Shown here piece after piece: positions 7,890 to 15,913 of a DNA stretch of 53,440 nt (position 1 is its first letter; each line of letters opens with the position of its first letter). The position numbers were made by a program, and so were the translations under genes. The DNA is taken from positions 1-53,440 of the forward strand of contig JAIOYV010000048.1 of the NCBI GenBank assembly GCA_021740905.1. The letters are read 5' to 3'. The notes under the pieces are model-generated. The model did no database searches, had not been told where the DNA came from, and saw only the letters and a list, made by a program, of their open reading frames with translations. Origin of the DNA: Bacteroidales bacterium. Its GTDB lineage: Bacteria > Bacteroidota > Bacteroidia > Bacteroidales > M50B96.

Positions 7890-10598
7890 TTACCTCACAA
7901 TACACATTTTTCTCACTAACTTATTTCGTTTGCTTTGAAGTGAATAAAGATAGGTTCCTGGTGCAAGTAAAGACACATCAACGGAAATGCTTTGCTGTCC
8001 TTTCTCAAACTTTTGATTGGCTACAACCTCCACCTTTTTTCCAAGAAGGCTGTAAATTGCAATTTCAATATCAGTTGTTTCAGGTATGTAAAACTTTATT
8101 TCGGTAGTCTGATTAAATGGGTTCGGAACATTTTGGTACAACTGGTAATTGTTGGTGATCGTTTGTCCTTCTATAGAGTTCAAGGAGTCGACATAATGAA
8201 TAATCACTTCATCGGAAACCTCACAGTAATCATTTGTACCTGTCAGGTTGAAGGTGTAATATCCGTAATCCGACAATTCTATTTGAGTGGTAAGATTGTT
8301 CGGGTCGGAAATTATAGCTGTTGCCCCCGACGGAGCCGAAACCAATTCCCAATAAGCCTGAATATAGGGCGAGCCGAGACTTCCATCCAGATCGTAAAAG
8401 GCAAGTTCGATAGTTGTATCGGAGCCTGCAATAGGCAATAAGGTTGGGGCAAAAGTCACAGTAGTTGTTCCCAAGTCGGTACAAAAATCGGGTGGATTGC
8501 CATTATTCCAAGACCCAAAGTTAAATTCCTGCCAAATTAATTCGAACGTTTCGGTTGTTGTCTGGTTAATGCTATCTGGCATTGCGACAATATCATGGAT
8601 GGTGGTCGGGAATATTGTATCTACAGGGATTAAACCGGCAGATGTATGTTGCCAAAAATTAAAATTAGGCGAAGCAATGATCCACATTCCTTTTGGATTT
8701 CCTGTGCTTGTTGAAAATTCGGCCTGCAAGCTATATTGGGGGTCACAGGTTGTGTCGTACAAAGGGCCGGCATTGACAGTGGGTTGTTCAATAAAATCGA
8801 CATAAATTGAAATAGATGAGTCGGGACAAATCGAATCGCCAAGATGGTTTTCTACCACCCAGTTAAATTTATGGATGCCATAATTGCCAACCTGAACACT
8901 GTCTGGATCCGTGGCAAAAGCATTTGGGTAAAAAGTAGCATCATCACAATCCCAGTATGCCGAAACATTGTAGCCACTAATGCCTGGGGCAGCTGCAACA
9001 AGGATGTTATCCAATGAAGTTTCCGTTTTACCACAAATATGGTCGGTGCTAAGGCCGGGGGTAAAGAACACATTTGCATCAGGCACGATCATAAATACAA
9101 TGTTTACTTCGGAAGATGAGGCACATTGGATACCTTGGTATTCATTATATTCCAGCCAGATGTAAGTCACAGTATCGTTTGAACCGGTCAAACCATAATG
9201 GGTGAAGCTGTGAGGATCCATAAAATTTGTGATTTGAGCCTGGCAGGGAAGCCATTGGCCATTTCCAGTGCTTGGTAGGGCTTCGAGGTAGGTTGAATTT
9301 CCACAAACATATCTATCCGGTCCGGCATCTGGCTCAGGGATTTCGATAAAGTAAACGATCACCAGATCGAAAGATGTACAAGTTTGGTTATGAAGATTGT
9401 CCTCCTTCCATTTGAATGTATATTGTCCATGTAAAGGAACTTGAACAGTACTTTGGGGATCAGTAACATCAGACCATATAGGTGGAATGGCTGTAGGAGC
9501 AGAAATAACTGTCCAATGTCCAGTCGATGCCCCAATACTATAATTTCCAATCATATTATAAATTTTGCCACATACCGCTGTGTCTGGCCCTGCATAAGCA
9601 ACAGGGTGTTGGTAAAATGTAATGACCACTTCATCGGTGTCGTTGCAGTGATTGTTGTCCATTATCCAATTAAAAGGAATAAGGACATAAGAGGAATCGC
9701 CAAAGGTGCCCCCTTGCGGCTGACCGGGGAATGAACCTGTATTGGGTAAGGCGACGGTTGCATTTGGATCGTGTTTGTCATTGAAGACAGCTGTTGCAAA
9801 ATCGCTTTCCCATGTTCCCAAGGCAAACTCAGAACCAAGTATATCTGCATCAAAAGTATAGGAGGTGCCACATGTATAATCATCCATTCCAGCAGCGGCA
9901 TTTGGGATTGCCGAATAGGCTACGATTAAACTATCGGAAGCAGAACAGGACCCATTAGTGGCCTCGAAAGTATATGTCTTGCTAATTTCACTCATCCCTC
10001 CGAATGAAATATCAGCAGAAGTTTGGGGGGATGAAGGGTTTCCAAAAAGCACACCTGTAGGCCCGGTCCAACTCCCGGTACCATAAAGTAAATAGGCAGT
10101 TAACAGGGCACTTGATCCGCATACCGAATCGTTATACCCGGCATCGATAACTGGCAATACCAAAAAAGTAATGGTCACATCATCAAAGGCAGAACCTGTG
10201 CTGTCGACAACGGTCCAGCGTAAAATCACATCGGTGTTTATAGGTATTCCAACCATGTTTGTATCATACATGGCAATTGTTACCGTAGCATTTGGATTGT
10301 TGGCACTGGGTGCAAAGGAAACCCCGGGGTTGTACAAACTGGTCCAAGTACCAGTTCCTGATGAAGGTATTGTTGCATTAAGCTGATAACTTAAGCCACA
10401 ATTTGAATCATTCGGGCCTGCGTTGGCCGTAACCATTGTGTTGTTGCTCTTTGAATGAAGAGGATTGCTACCCGATATGCTTCCTGCAAATAGTTGTGCG
10501 AAAGAGAATACCATTATCAACGAGATAGAAAATACTTTTCGAAAGTGTGTGTTGGCTCCGAAAGCCCTCGAATTCCTTTGTGTCGATTTCTTTTGCAT
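7890..10598 (-). CDS. Large secreted protein with tandem repeats and T9SS type A sorting domain
   Basis: 902 residues. The signal segment is at about 18-40 (VFSISLIMVFSFAQLFAG). Eight divergent units of about 80-100 residues follow, each opening near an AG-x-D-x-x-CG pattern (NAGPNDSNCG, DAGYNDSVCG, AAGMDDYTCG, YAGPDTAVCG, DAGPDRYVCG, then weaker ones) followed by GTGTW or a similar turn. They look like immunoglobulin-like/PKD-type beta domains. The last 80 residues (LYQNVPNPFNQTTEIKFYIP, then GKKVEVV, APGTYLYSL, KLVRKMCIVR) form a T9SS type A sorting domain, so the protein is carried across the outer membrane and probably anchored on the surface. Ligand and role are unknown; adhesion is the usual guess. 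Confidence 0.85.
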   Translation of the reverse strand: MQKKSTQRNSRAFGANTHFRKVFSISLIMVFSFAQLFAGSISGSNPLHSKSNNTMVTANAGPNDSNCGLSYQLNATIPSSGTGTWTSLYNPGVSFAPSANNPNATVTIAMYDTNMVGIPINTDVILRWTVVDSTGSAFDDVTITFLVLPVIDAGYNDSVCGSSALLTAYLLYGTGSWTGPTGVLFGNPSSPQTSADISFGGMSEISKTYTFEATNGSCSASDSLIVAYSAIPNAAAGMDDYTCGTSYTFDADILGSEFALGTWESDFATAVFNDKHDPNATVALPNTGSFPGQPQGGTFGDSSYVLIPFNWIMDNNHCNDTDEVVITFYQHPVAYAGPDTAVCGKIYNMIGNYSIGASTGHWTVISAPTAIPPIWSDVTDPQSTVQVPLHGQYTFKWKEDNLHNQTCTSFDLVIVYFIEIPEPDAGPDRYVCGNSTYLEALPSTGNGQWLPCQAQITNFMDPHSFTHYGLTGSNDTVTYIWLEYNEYQGIQCASSSEVNIVFMIVPDANVFFTPGLSTDHICGKTETSLDNILVAAAPGISGYNVSAYWDCDDATFYPNAFATDPDSVQVGNYGIHKFNWVVENHLGDSICPDSSISIYVDFIEQPTVNAGPLYDTTCDPQYSLQAEFSTSTGNPKGMWIIASPNFNFWQHTSAGLIPVDTIFPTTIHDIVAMPDSINQTTTETFELIWQEFNFGSWNNGNPPDFCTDLGTTTVTFAPTLLPIAGSDTTIELAFYDLDGSLGSPYIQAYWELVSAPSGATAIISDPNNLTTQIELSDYGYYTFNLTGTNDYCEVSDEVIIHYVDSLNSIEGQTITNNYQLYQNVPNPFNQTTEIKFYIPETTDIEIAIYSLLGKKVEVVANQKFEKGQQSISVDVSLLAPGTYLYSLQSKRNKLVRKMCIVR

Positions 10599-10760
10599 GG
10601 CGTTTTAGGTTTAAATTAAATTAATTAGCATCTATTTTTGTTTAATTATCCTTCAAGGTTTACATGACAAAATCAACAAGGTTTTCGTTGCCCGAGGAAA
10701 TAGATAAAAATTGAATTTGATGGAATTGAGGAAAGGAAATCTCTAAAAAACATAAGACCC

Positions 10761-10808
10761 CTCCTTCTCTAAAACCTGCCTTTGATGGTAGGCAGACTTT
10801 GGAGGACA
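10761..10808. repeat. Small inverted repeat upstream of the T9SS gene
   Basis: CTGCC and GGCAG arms enclose ten bases, and the outer sequences CTCC and GGAG also pair. It lies in the 237-bp gap between the T9SS gene and yjbQ, both on the minus strand, and may terminate yjbQ transcription. It is AT-poor compared with its surroundings. Support is modest. Confidence 0.35.
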
Positions 10809-10835
10809 GGCCGAAACACAAAAGCCAATACTATC

Positions 10836-11246
10836 CTAAGAAAATACAGTCAGCACAAGTCTCCTTGCCCCTCCCCTATTGCGGAATTCACACAAATAAA
10901 TCCCCTGCCACGTGCCCAGGTTTAGCCTGCCACGACTAATTGGAACCGAAACCGATGAGCCTACCAAACTCGATTTCAAATGGGCGGGCATATCGTCGCT
11001 GCCCTCGAAAACATGGCTGTACCCGGGATGGTTTTCAGGTACCAAATCGTTCATGAATGTCTCGAAATCGTCGCGCACCGAGGGGTCGGCATTTTCGTTG
11101 ATGGTAAGACCAGCCGAAGTATGTTTGATAAAGACATGCAAAATCCCTTGTTCGGGCAAGTTGGACAATTCCCTTTCGATGTGCCTTGTTATCAAATGGT
11201 AGCCCCGTTGAAATGGGGGTAGGTTTATTTCGTTTTGTGTGATCAT
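10836..11246 (-). CDS. YjbQ/UPF0047 family protein
   Basis: 136 residues covering the whole UPF0047 (TIGR00149) fold. Visible motifs are GILHVFIKHTSAGLTINENADPSVRDDF (seen as HTSAGL and NENADP), HxxEGxDDMPAHLKSSL, and GTWQGIYLCEFR near the end. Family members are small soluble trimers; E. coli YjbQ has weak thiamine-phosphate synthase activity, and the physiological role is unsettled. The following cupin gene starts just upstream on the same strand with only a three-base gap, so the two are probably co-transcribed, cupin first. Confidence 0.9.
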   Translation of the reverse strand: MITQNEINLPPFQRGYHLITRHIERELSNLPEQGILHVFIKHTSAGLTINENADPSVRDDFETFMNDLVPENHPGYSHVFEGSDDMPAHLKSSLVGSSVSVPISRGRLNLGTWQGIYLCEFRNRGGARRLVLTVFS

Positions 11247-11249
11247 AAT

Positions 11250-11507
11250 TTATCCAAACAAAAATTTTTTGCGGATGTCTTTTGTAATTCTCCAGTTGCA
11301 GGACAATCCCTGCGGAAACTCGACCCAGTCGCCTGTTTTAAAGCGAATCTTGTCGCCATTGTCAGCAGTCACCTCGGCTTCTCCTTCCAGGATGTAGCAG
11401 GTTTCTTTTTCGTTATATAACCAGGAAAATTCCGAAACTTCTTTCGACCATTCGCCCCAGCTCTGGGTTGTTTCAATCTCTTTTTGTGTTGGTTTCTTTA
11501 CTCTCAT
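11250..11507 (-). CDS. Small cupin-domain protein (DUF861-like)
   Basis: 85 residues from the ATG at 11507; an in-frame TTG lies nine codons earlier but is a weaker start. The core YNEKETCYILEGEAEVTADNGDKIRFKTGDWVEFPQGLSCNWRI is a single cupin barrel of the EutQ/DUF861 type. The visible motifs are CYILEGEAEV, GDWVEFPQGL and the final WRI strand. Such proteins bind a metal or small ligand; the substrate is unknown. It is immediately upstream of yjbQ in the same direction, with a likely shared transcript. Confidence 0.85.
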   Translation of the reverse strand: MRVKKPTQKEIETTQSWGEWSKEVSEFSWLYNEKETCYILEGEAEVTADNGDKIRFKTGDWVEFPQGLSCNWRITKDIRKKFLFG

Positions 11508-11724
11508 CTTTTTTGATTTTAAAGATATGTTCAAAGATAAAATTTTCTCATGTAATGTAAGCTTTCTTTCATAGTTTTGTATGAATTGAAAATTACCGAA
11601 AATGAAACATCCGGGATATGAAATTTAATACATTCGAGAATGATAAAAACCGAGTACTTATCAGACACACATGTAGTAAGCATTTGGATGTTCCATCAGA
11701 CCATTAAAAATAAATTATAAACTG

Positions 11725-13155
11725 ATGAAAAAGATATTTACCTTTATTACTTTGCTTTTGATCCTGGTTTCTTCTTATTCGCAAGAAACAAAATGGAAGG
11801 ACACTGTACACATTTACAAGTTCGACATTAAACAGGAAATTGGCCCGGCAGCCTGGCGGCACACCAAAGAGAGTTTCAAACATGCCAGGCAAATGGATGC
11901 CGGCCTAGTGCTCATCCACATGAATACGTATGGCGGCGCGGTGGATGCAGCCGACTCCATCCGAACCGAAATCCTGAACAGCGACATCCCGGTGTATGTG
12001 TTTATCGACAACAATGCGGCCTCGGCAGGTGCGCTTATCTCGATAGCCTGCGACAGGATCTACATGCGCCCGGGAGGAAACATCGGCGCGGCCACGGTGG
12101 TGAACCAAACGGGCGAAGTGGTGCCTGACAAGTACCAGTCGTTTATGCGCTCAATGATGCGTTCGACAGCCGAGGCTCATGGCAAGGACACCATTATCCG
12201 GGGCACAGACACAACCTATAAATGGCACCGCGACCCCAATATTGCCCAGGCAATGGTAGATCCATCCATCTACATCAAAGGAATTTCTGATACCGGAAAG
12301 GTGTTGACTTTTACCACCAACGAAGCTATCGAAAATGGATTCTGCGAAGGAAAAGCCGAAAATATCGAAGAGGTGATTGCCAAGGCAGGCATCGACAATT
12401 ATAAAATAGAAGAGTACAATCCTTCGGGGATAGAACGGATCATTGATTTTCTGATCAACCCTTACCTTTCAAGCATCCTGATAATGATTATTATTGGAGG
12501 TATTTATTTCGAGTTGCAAAGCCCTGGCGTAGGTTTTCCGCTTGCTGCCTCCATTCTCGCTGCCGTGCTCTATTTTGCCCCCCTTTATCTTGAAGGGCTC
12601 GCCGAAAACTGGGAGATCATCATTTTCATTATAGGTTTAATATTGATTGCACTGGAAATATTTGTCGTCCCTGGCTTTGGGGTGACCGGTATCAGTGGAA
12701 TTGTACTGGTGGTATTTGGGCTTACCCTAAGCATGGTCGACAATGTCGATTTTGAATTTACAGCACCCAATGTGGTCCCCATTATCAAATCGCTCTTTAT
12801 TGTGATGATCTCCTTCTTCGTTTCAATTATTGGATCGATATGGTTAAGCAATAAACTTTTAACATCGGGGCACTCCCCCCTGCAGCCTTTTGTACTAAAC
12901 TCCACTCAACAAAGAAACCAGGGATTTATCAGTGTTGATAATACCTTCCGGGAAATGATCGGTCGCGAAGGGGTTGCCGATACTATTTTACGGCCTGCTG
13001 GCAAGGTGATGATTGATGATACGGTGTACGATGCCAGGTCATTGACCAGCTATATCGACAAAGGGGAGAAGGTTACTGTAGTGCGTTTTGAGCATGGGCA
13101 ACTGTATGTGAAGAAGGTTCCGCAGATAAAGCCGGACAAGCCCAAGTTTGCATAG
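11725..13155 (+). CDS. NfeD-family membrane serine protease
   Basis: 476 residues. Signal peptide 1-20 (FTFITLLLILVSSYS). A ClpP-like protease domain follows (about 25-220): HMNTYGGAVDAADSI, then NNAASAGALISIACD with the likely nucleophile Ser100, and a GNIGAAT segment. Four or five hydrophobic segments (about 240-380) make the membrane domain, and the C-terminal 80 residues (REGVADTILRPAGKVMID, then YDARSLTSYIDKGEKVTVV) are the NfeD OB-fold. This is the long NfeD form (NfeD1b), often paired with a stomatin/flotillin gene, but no such partner is next to it here. It probably degrades or monitors hydrophobic membrane peptides. Confidence 0.9.
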   Translation: MKKIFTFITLLLILVSSYSQETKWKDTVHIYKFDIKQEIGPAAWRHTKESFKHARQMDAGLVLIHMNTYGGAVDAADSIRTEILNSDIPVYVFIDNNAASAGALISIACDRIYMRPGGNIGAATVVNQTGEVVPDKYQSFMRSMMRSTAEAHGKDTIIRGTDTTYKWHRDPNIAQAMVDPSIYIKGISDTGKVLTFTTNEAIENGFCEGKAENIEEVIAKAGIDNYKIEEYNPSGIERIIDFLINPYLSSILIMIIIGGIYFELQSPGVGFPLAASILAAVLYFAPLYLEGLAENWEIIIFIIGLILIALEIFVVPGFGVTGISGIVLVVFGLTLSMVDNVDFEFTAPNVVPIIKSLFIVMISFFVSIIGSIWLSNKLLTSGHSPLQPFVLNSTQQRNQGFISVDNTFREMIGREGVADTILRPAGKVMIDDTVYDARSLTSYIDKGEKVTVVRFEHGQLYVKKVPQIKPDKPKFA

Positions 13156-13157
13156 CG

Positions 13158-13414
13158 GGATTGGAGTATTGGAGTATTGGGGAATTGGAGTGTTGGAGTT
13201 TCCCATAAAAGAAAATCATATTTGTTTATGAAATTTGAAACTATAAAATTAACTCAGATCGGTTATCGTGTAGAGACGCGATTAATCGCGTCTAATTTAT
13301 GCTTTAGCAGAGGATTTAGTTAGGTCGTTTTTCATGCTGAGACGCGATTAATCGCGTCTCTAGGGTGCTTTGAACTCAGAACTTTTAAACTTTGAACTAT
13401 TCAACTCTTAAACT
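13158..13414. repeat. Intergenic repeat tract with two perfect palindromes
   Basis: Three simple patterns lie here. First, GGAGTATTG-like units are repeated at 13158-13200. Second, two palindromes with core GACGCGATTAATCGCGTC occur at 13274-13293 (20 bp) and 13339-13360 (22 bp), 65 bp apart. Third, a run of AACTTTTAAACTTTGAACT type stops next to the GNAT start codon. The palindromes look like REP elements moved by RAYT transposases; no RAYT gene is in the window. Confidence 0.7.
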
Positions 13415-13855
13415 ATGTCACAGTTTATTACACGCGATTACAGGCCCGGGGACTTTGACCAGGTGAACCGGGTGTGGGAAGAAACCGGGATGGGAGGAGC
13501 CGTCAGGGGAGATGATGCACAAGTAGTTGACAGCACATTAAAAGCCGGTGGAAAGCTGATTGTCCTTATCGATACCGAAGAAGACAAGCTAATCGGCACT
13601 TCCTGGTTGACACAGGATGCCCGCAGGATTTACCTTCACCATTTTGGCATCCTGCCCGACTATCAGGGCATTGGTCTTAGCAAATTATTGCTGGATGAAT
13701 CATTAGCCTTCGCCAAAAAGCTCAACATGCAAATCAAACTCGAAGTCCACAAGGACAATGAAATCGCAACACACATTTACGAAGAGGCTGGATTCTCGTA
13801 TTTGGGCGATTATAATGTGTATATTATCAGGGATGTGGGGGCGTTGAAAAGCTAA
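13415..13855 (+). CDS. GNAT-family N-acetyltransferase
   Basis: 146 residues spanning one GNAT domain. The N-terminus ITRDYRPGDFDQVNRVWEE is a typical first strand and helix. The acetyl-CoA pyrophosphate-binding loop is LPDYQGIGLSKLLLDE, and the final elements LEVHKDNEIATHIYEEAGFSYLGDY include the usual NxxA-like helix and GF turn. The acceptor substrate cannot be predicted. It stands alone, preceded by repeats and followed by a short gap before the ATPase cassette, which has a visibly lower GC content and is probably a separate unit. Confidence 0.87.
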   Translation: MSQFITRDYRPGDFDQVNRVWEETGMGGAVRGDDAQVVDSTLKAGGKLIVLIDTEEDKLIGTSWLTQDARRIYLHHFGILPDYQGIGLSKLLLDESLAFAKKLNMQIKLEVHKDNEIATHIYEEAGFSYLGDYNVYIIRDVGALKS

Positions 13856-13887
13856 TTGGCATAAAAGAAGTTTGATTTTTTTTTGCC

Positions 13888-13895
13888 TAAATTTG
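13888..13895 (+). promoter_or_regulatory. Possible -7 element of the ATPase/DUF4276 cassette
   Basis: TAAATTTG matches the Bacteroidota -7 consensus TAnnTTTG, 49 bases before the ATPase ATG. No TTG lies at the right distance upstream (the nearest TTTG is only 13 bases away), so support is weak. Confidence 0.3.
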
Positions 13896-13943
13896 CCACA
13901 ATAAATAAAATGAGGGCATTTTTAAGAACTCAAATTAAAAAGA

Positions 13944-15173
13944 ATGATACAGAAAATCACAATAGAGAATTTTTTCAGTTTTGGGAATAAAATCACAAAC
14001 ATTGAACTGAACCAAGATACAAATATATTGGTTGGGATAAATGGTAGTGGGAAATCGAATTTCATCAAAGCCATAAGGTTATTATATGAAAGCATTATTG
14101 GCGATGGCTTTGAGAAAATATTTCTAAAAGAATGGAGTGGATACTTTGCTGTTGCAAATTTTAACGAAGCTAATACGGACATAATCAGAATATCTTATGA
14201 ATTTGATAAAGATAAAATTCATAAGTTTTCCGATTATCAGGGATACAGATTTCCTAAAAACCCAACTTATGAGCTAACTGTCCATCGCTCCGGTTCAAAT
14301 TCCTATTATCTTGAAGAAAAACTGTACTCAGAAAGTGTAAAAGGGAATAAAGAGGATTTTCTTTTTTTAGAAATGAAAAATGGTCGAGGAATTATTTCGA
14401 GTAGAGAAAGTGGAAAAGTAGGATTACAAAGTTACTCAAATGAAACTAATGCGATCAGTTTTAAAACTCAGGAACCTGTATTAAGACAGATATCTGACCC
14501 TAACCGATTTTATCCATTGTACACTTTGAAAACAGCTATTGAAGGCCTAATTGTTTATGATTATTTCGATACTACTTTAAACAGTAAAATAAGGCAGCCC
14601 GCCTCATTTGGAGTTGAGCAGAGATTGCTCTCAAACGGAGAGAACCTTGCCCAGATATTGAACCGATTGAAAAATCAGCATACCCTTCATTATGAAAAGA
14701 TTCAGGAGGCCATAAAAAAAATAAACCCACATTTCATCGACACAGGTTTCGACCTTCTTGGTTCTTTGCTGTATCTTGTTCTTCGCGAAAAGAAACTTTC
14801 CAAATCGGTCGGTGCCAGGCATATTTCTGATGGTACATTAAGATATTTGTTATTGCTGACCATCCTCTTCAATCCAGAAAGGGGGAATTTAATCTGTATC
14901 GACGAACCCGAAATTGGATTACACCCCGACATGATCAACACCATTGCCGAAGCTATTAAAATTGCATCAAGGGACAGCCAGATGATAATTGCGACCCATT
15001 CCCCGCTTTTACTAAATTCATTTGAGTTGGAAGATATTATCGTTTTTGAAAAGGATGACAGCAATCAAACCTATGTTAAAGTAAAATCGGAAGAGGATTT
15101 TGCAGATTGGAACGAAGATTATCTGGCTGGACAGATGTGGCTTCGAGGGCAATTGGGAGGCAAAAGATGGTAG
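13944..15173 (+). CDS. AAA ATPase (OLD/RecF-like), partner of DUF4276 protein
   Basis: 409 residues. The N-terminus MIQKITIENFFSFG is the SMC/RecF-type opening. Walker A is GINGSGKS at 31-38. The ABC-type C-terminal half has KSVGARHISDGTLRYLLLL (a signature-like region), Walker B LICIDEPEIGLHP at about 314-327, and the switch ATHSPLLLNSF at about 349. This is the AAA_21/OLD-type ATPase architecture without an attached TOPRIM domain. The downstream gene overlaps its stop by seven bases and probably supplies that nuclease-like part. Related ATPase/TOPRIM pairs (PARIS, Gabija, OLD) are antiphage systems. Base composition is visibly more AT-rich than its neighbours, consistent with transfer. A defence role is inference. 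Confidence 0.85.
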   Translation: MIQKITIENFFSFGNKITNIELNQDTNILVGINGSGKSNFIKAIRLLYESIIGDGFEKIFLKEWSGYFAVANFNEANTDIIRISYEFDKDKIHKFSDYQGYRFPKNPTYELTVHRSGSNSYYLEEKLYSESVKGNKEDFLFLEMKNGRGIISSRESGKVGLQSYSNETNAISFKTQEPVLRQISDPNRFYPLYTLKTAIEGLIVYDYFDTTLNSKIRQPASFGVEQRLLSNGENLAQILNRLKNQHTLHYEKIQEAIKKINPHFIDTGFDLLGSLLYLVLREKKLSKSVGARHISDGTLRYLLLLTILFNPERGNLICIDEPEIGLHPDMINTIAEAIKIASRDSQMIIATHSPLLLNSFELEDIIVFEKDDSNQTYVKVKSEEDFADWNEDYLAGQMWLRGQLGGKRW

Positions 15174-15814
15174 ATGTTACAATTTTTATTGAAGGGGGAG
15201 TTCTACCACATGATAATGTTGCTGTCCAAACAATTGATAATAGCCATAGATTAAGGGAAAGCTTTCATCAAATATTTTCACAAATCATTGATCCGGGATC
15301 ATTCAACCTGAATGTACAACAAGGTTCAGGATTTCAACAAACTATTAATTTCTTCAAATCCCGGATTAAAAATAATCATAAAGTTTTCTTGCTGATTGAT
15401 CTTGACATGCCAAAAAGCAAGAAGGCAGAAAAGATTAAGTATTTGAACTTAGAAGATCAAAATGGATATGTATTTTTTATGGTTCAGGAAATGGAGGCAT
15501 GGATATTATCGCAGCCAGATAAAATTGATAAATATTATTCACTCAAATACACAAGAAAAGGAAAAACAAAAAAAATCGAAGATGATAGTCAATTAGTAGG
15601 AAAACATCCGGAAGACATCCACAAACCAAGCCGGGTGCTAAGGGCTTTGTTAAAAAGATACTATTCGTACCAAATTAGAGGTAAGAAAAAGAAGAAAGGA
15701 TATGAAAAACTAAAAGATGGGCCTGATTTACTTTCCAGGCTTGATGCTACAAAATTGGCAAGTACATTTAGCGATCTAAAGGAATTGGCATCAAAAGTCA
15801 AAACATATTCTTAA
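15167..15814 (+). CDS. DUF4276-like protein, putative TOPRIM-type effector
   Basis: 215 residues from the ATG at 15167, which overlaps the ATPase stop and gives the family's usual opening VTIFIEGG. An upstream in-frame start at 15107 would add 20 residues lying inside the ATPase gene and is unlikely. The visible motifs are Glu9 in IEGG, the pair Asp78-x-Asp80 in LLIDLDMP, and FMVQEMEAWILSQP at 104-117. A single early Glu and a later DxD are what a TOPRIM metal site needs, and DUF4276 proteins often follow such ATPases. The C-terminal third is very basic (RGKKKKKGYEKLK). I infer a nuclease or nuclease-like effector controlled by the ATPase. Confidence 0.75.
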   Translation: MVDVTIFIEGGVLPHDNVAVQTIDNSHRLRESFHQIFSQIIDPGSFNLNVQQGSGFQQTINFFKSRIKNNHKVFLLIDLDMPKSKKAEKIKYLNLEDQNGYVFFMVQEMEAWILSQPDKIDKYYSLKYTRKGKTKKIEDDSQLVGKHPEDIHKPSRVLRALLKRYYSYQIRGKKKKKGYEKLKDGPDLLSRLDATKLASTFSDLKELASKVKTYS

Positions 15815-15913
15815 ATCAAGATAACACGAATTCCAAAATCTAATTTCATAGAAATCCAAAACTTTTGCTGAACAAAAATCGAACTTAATCCTTTGAAGGA
15901 AAAACAATACATT

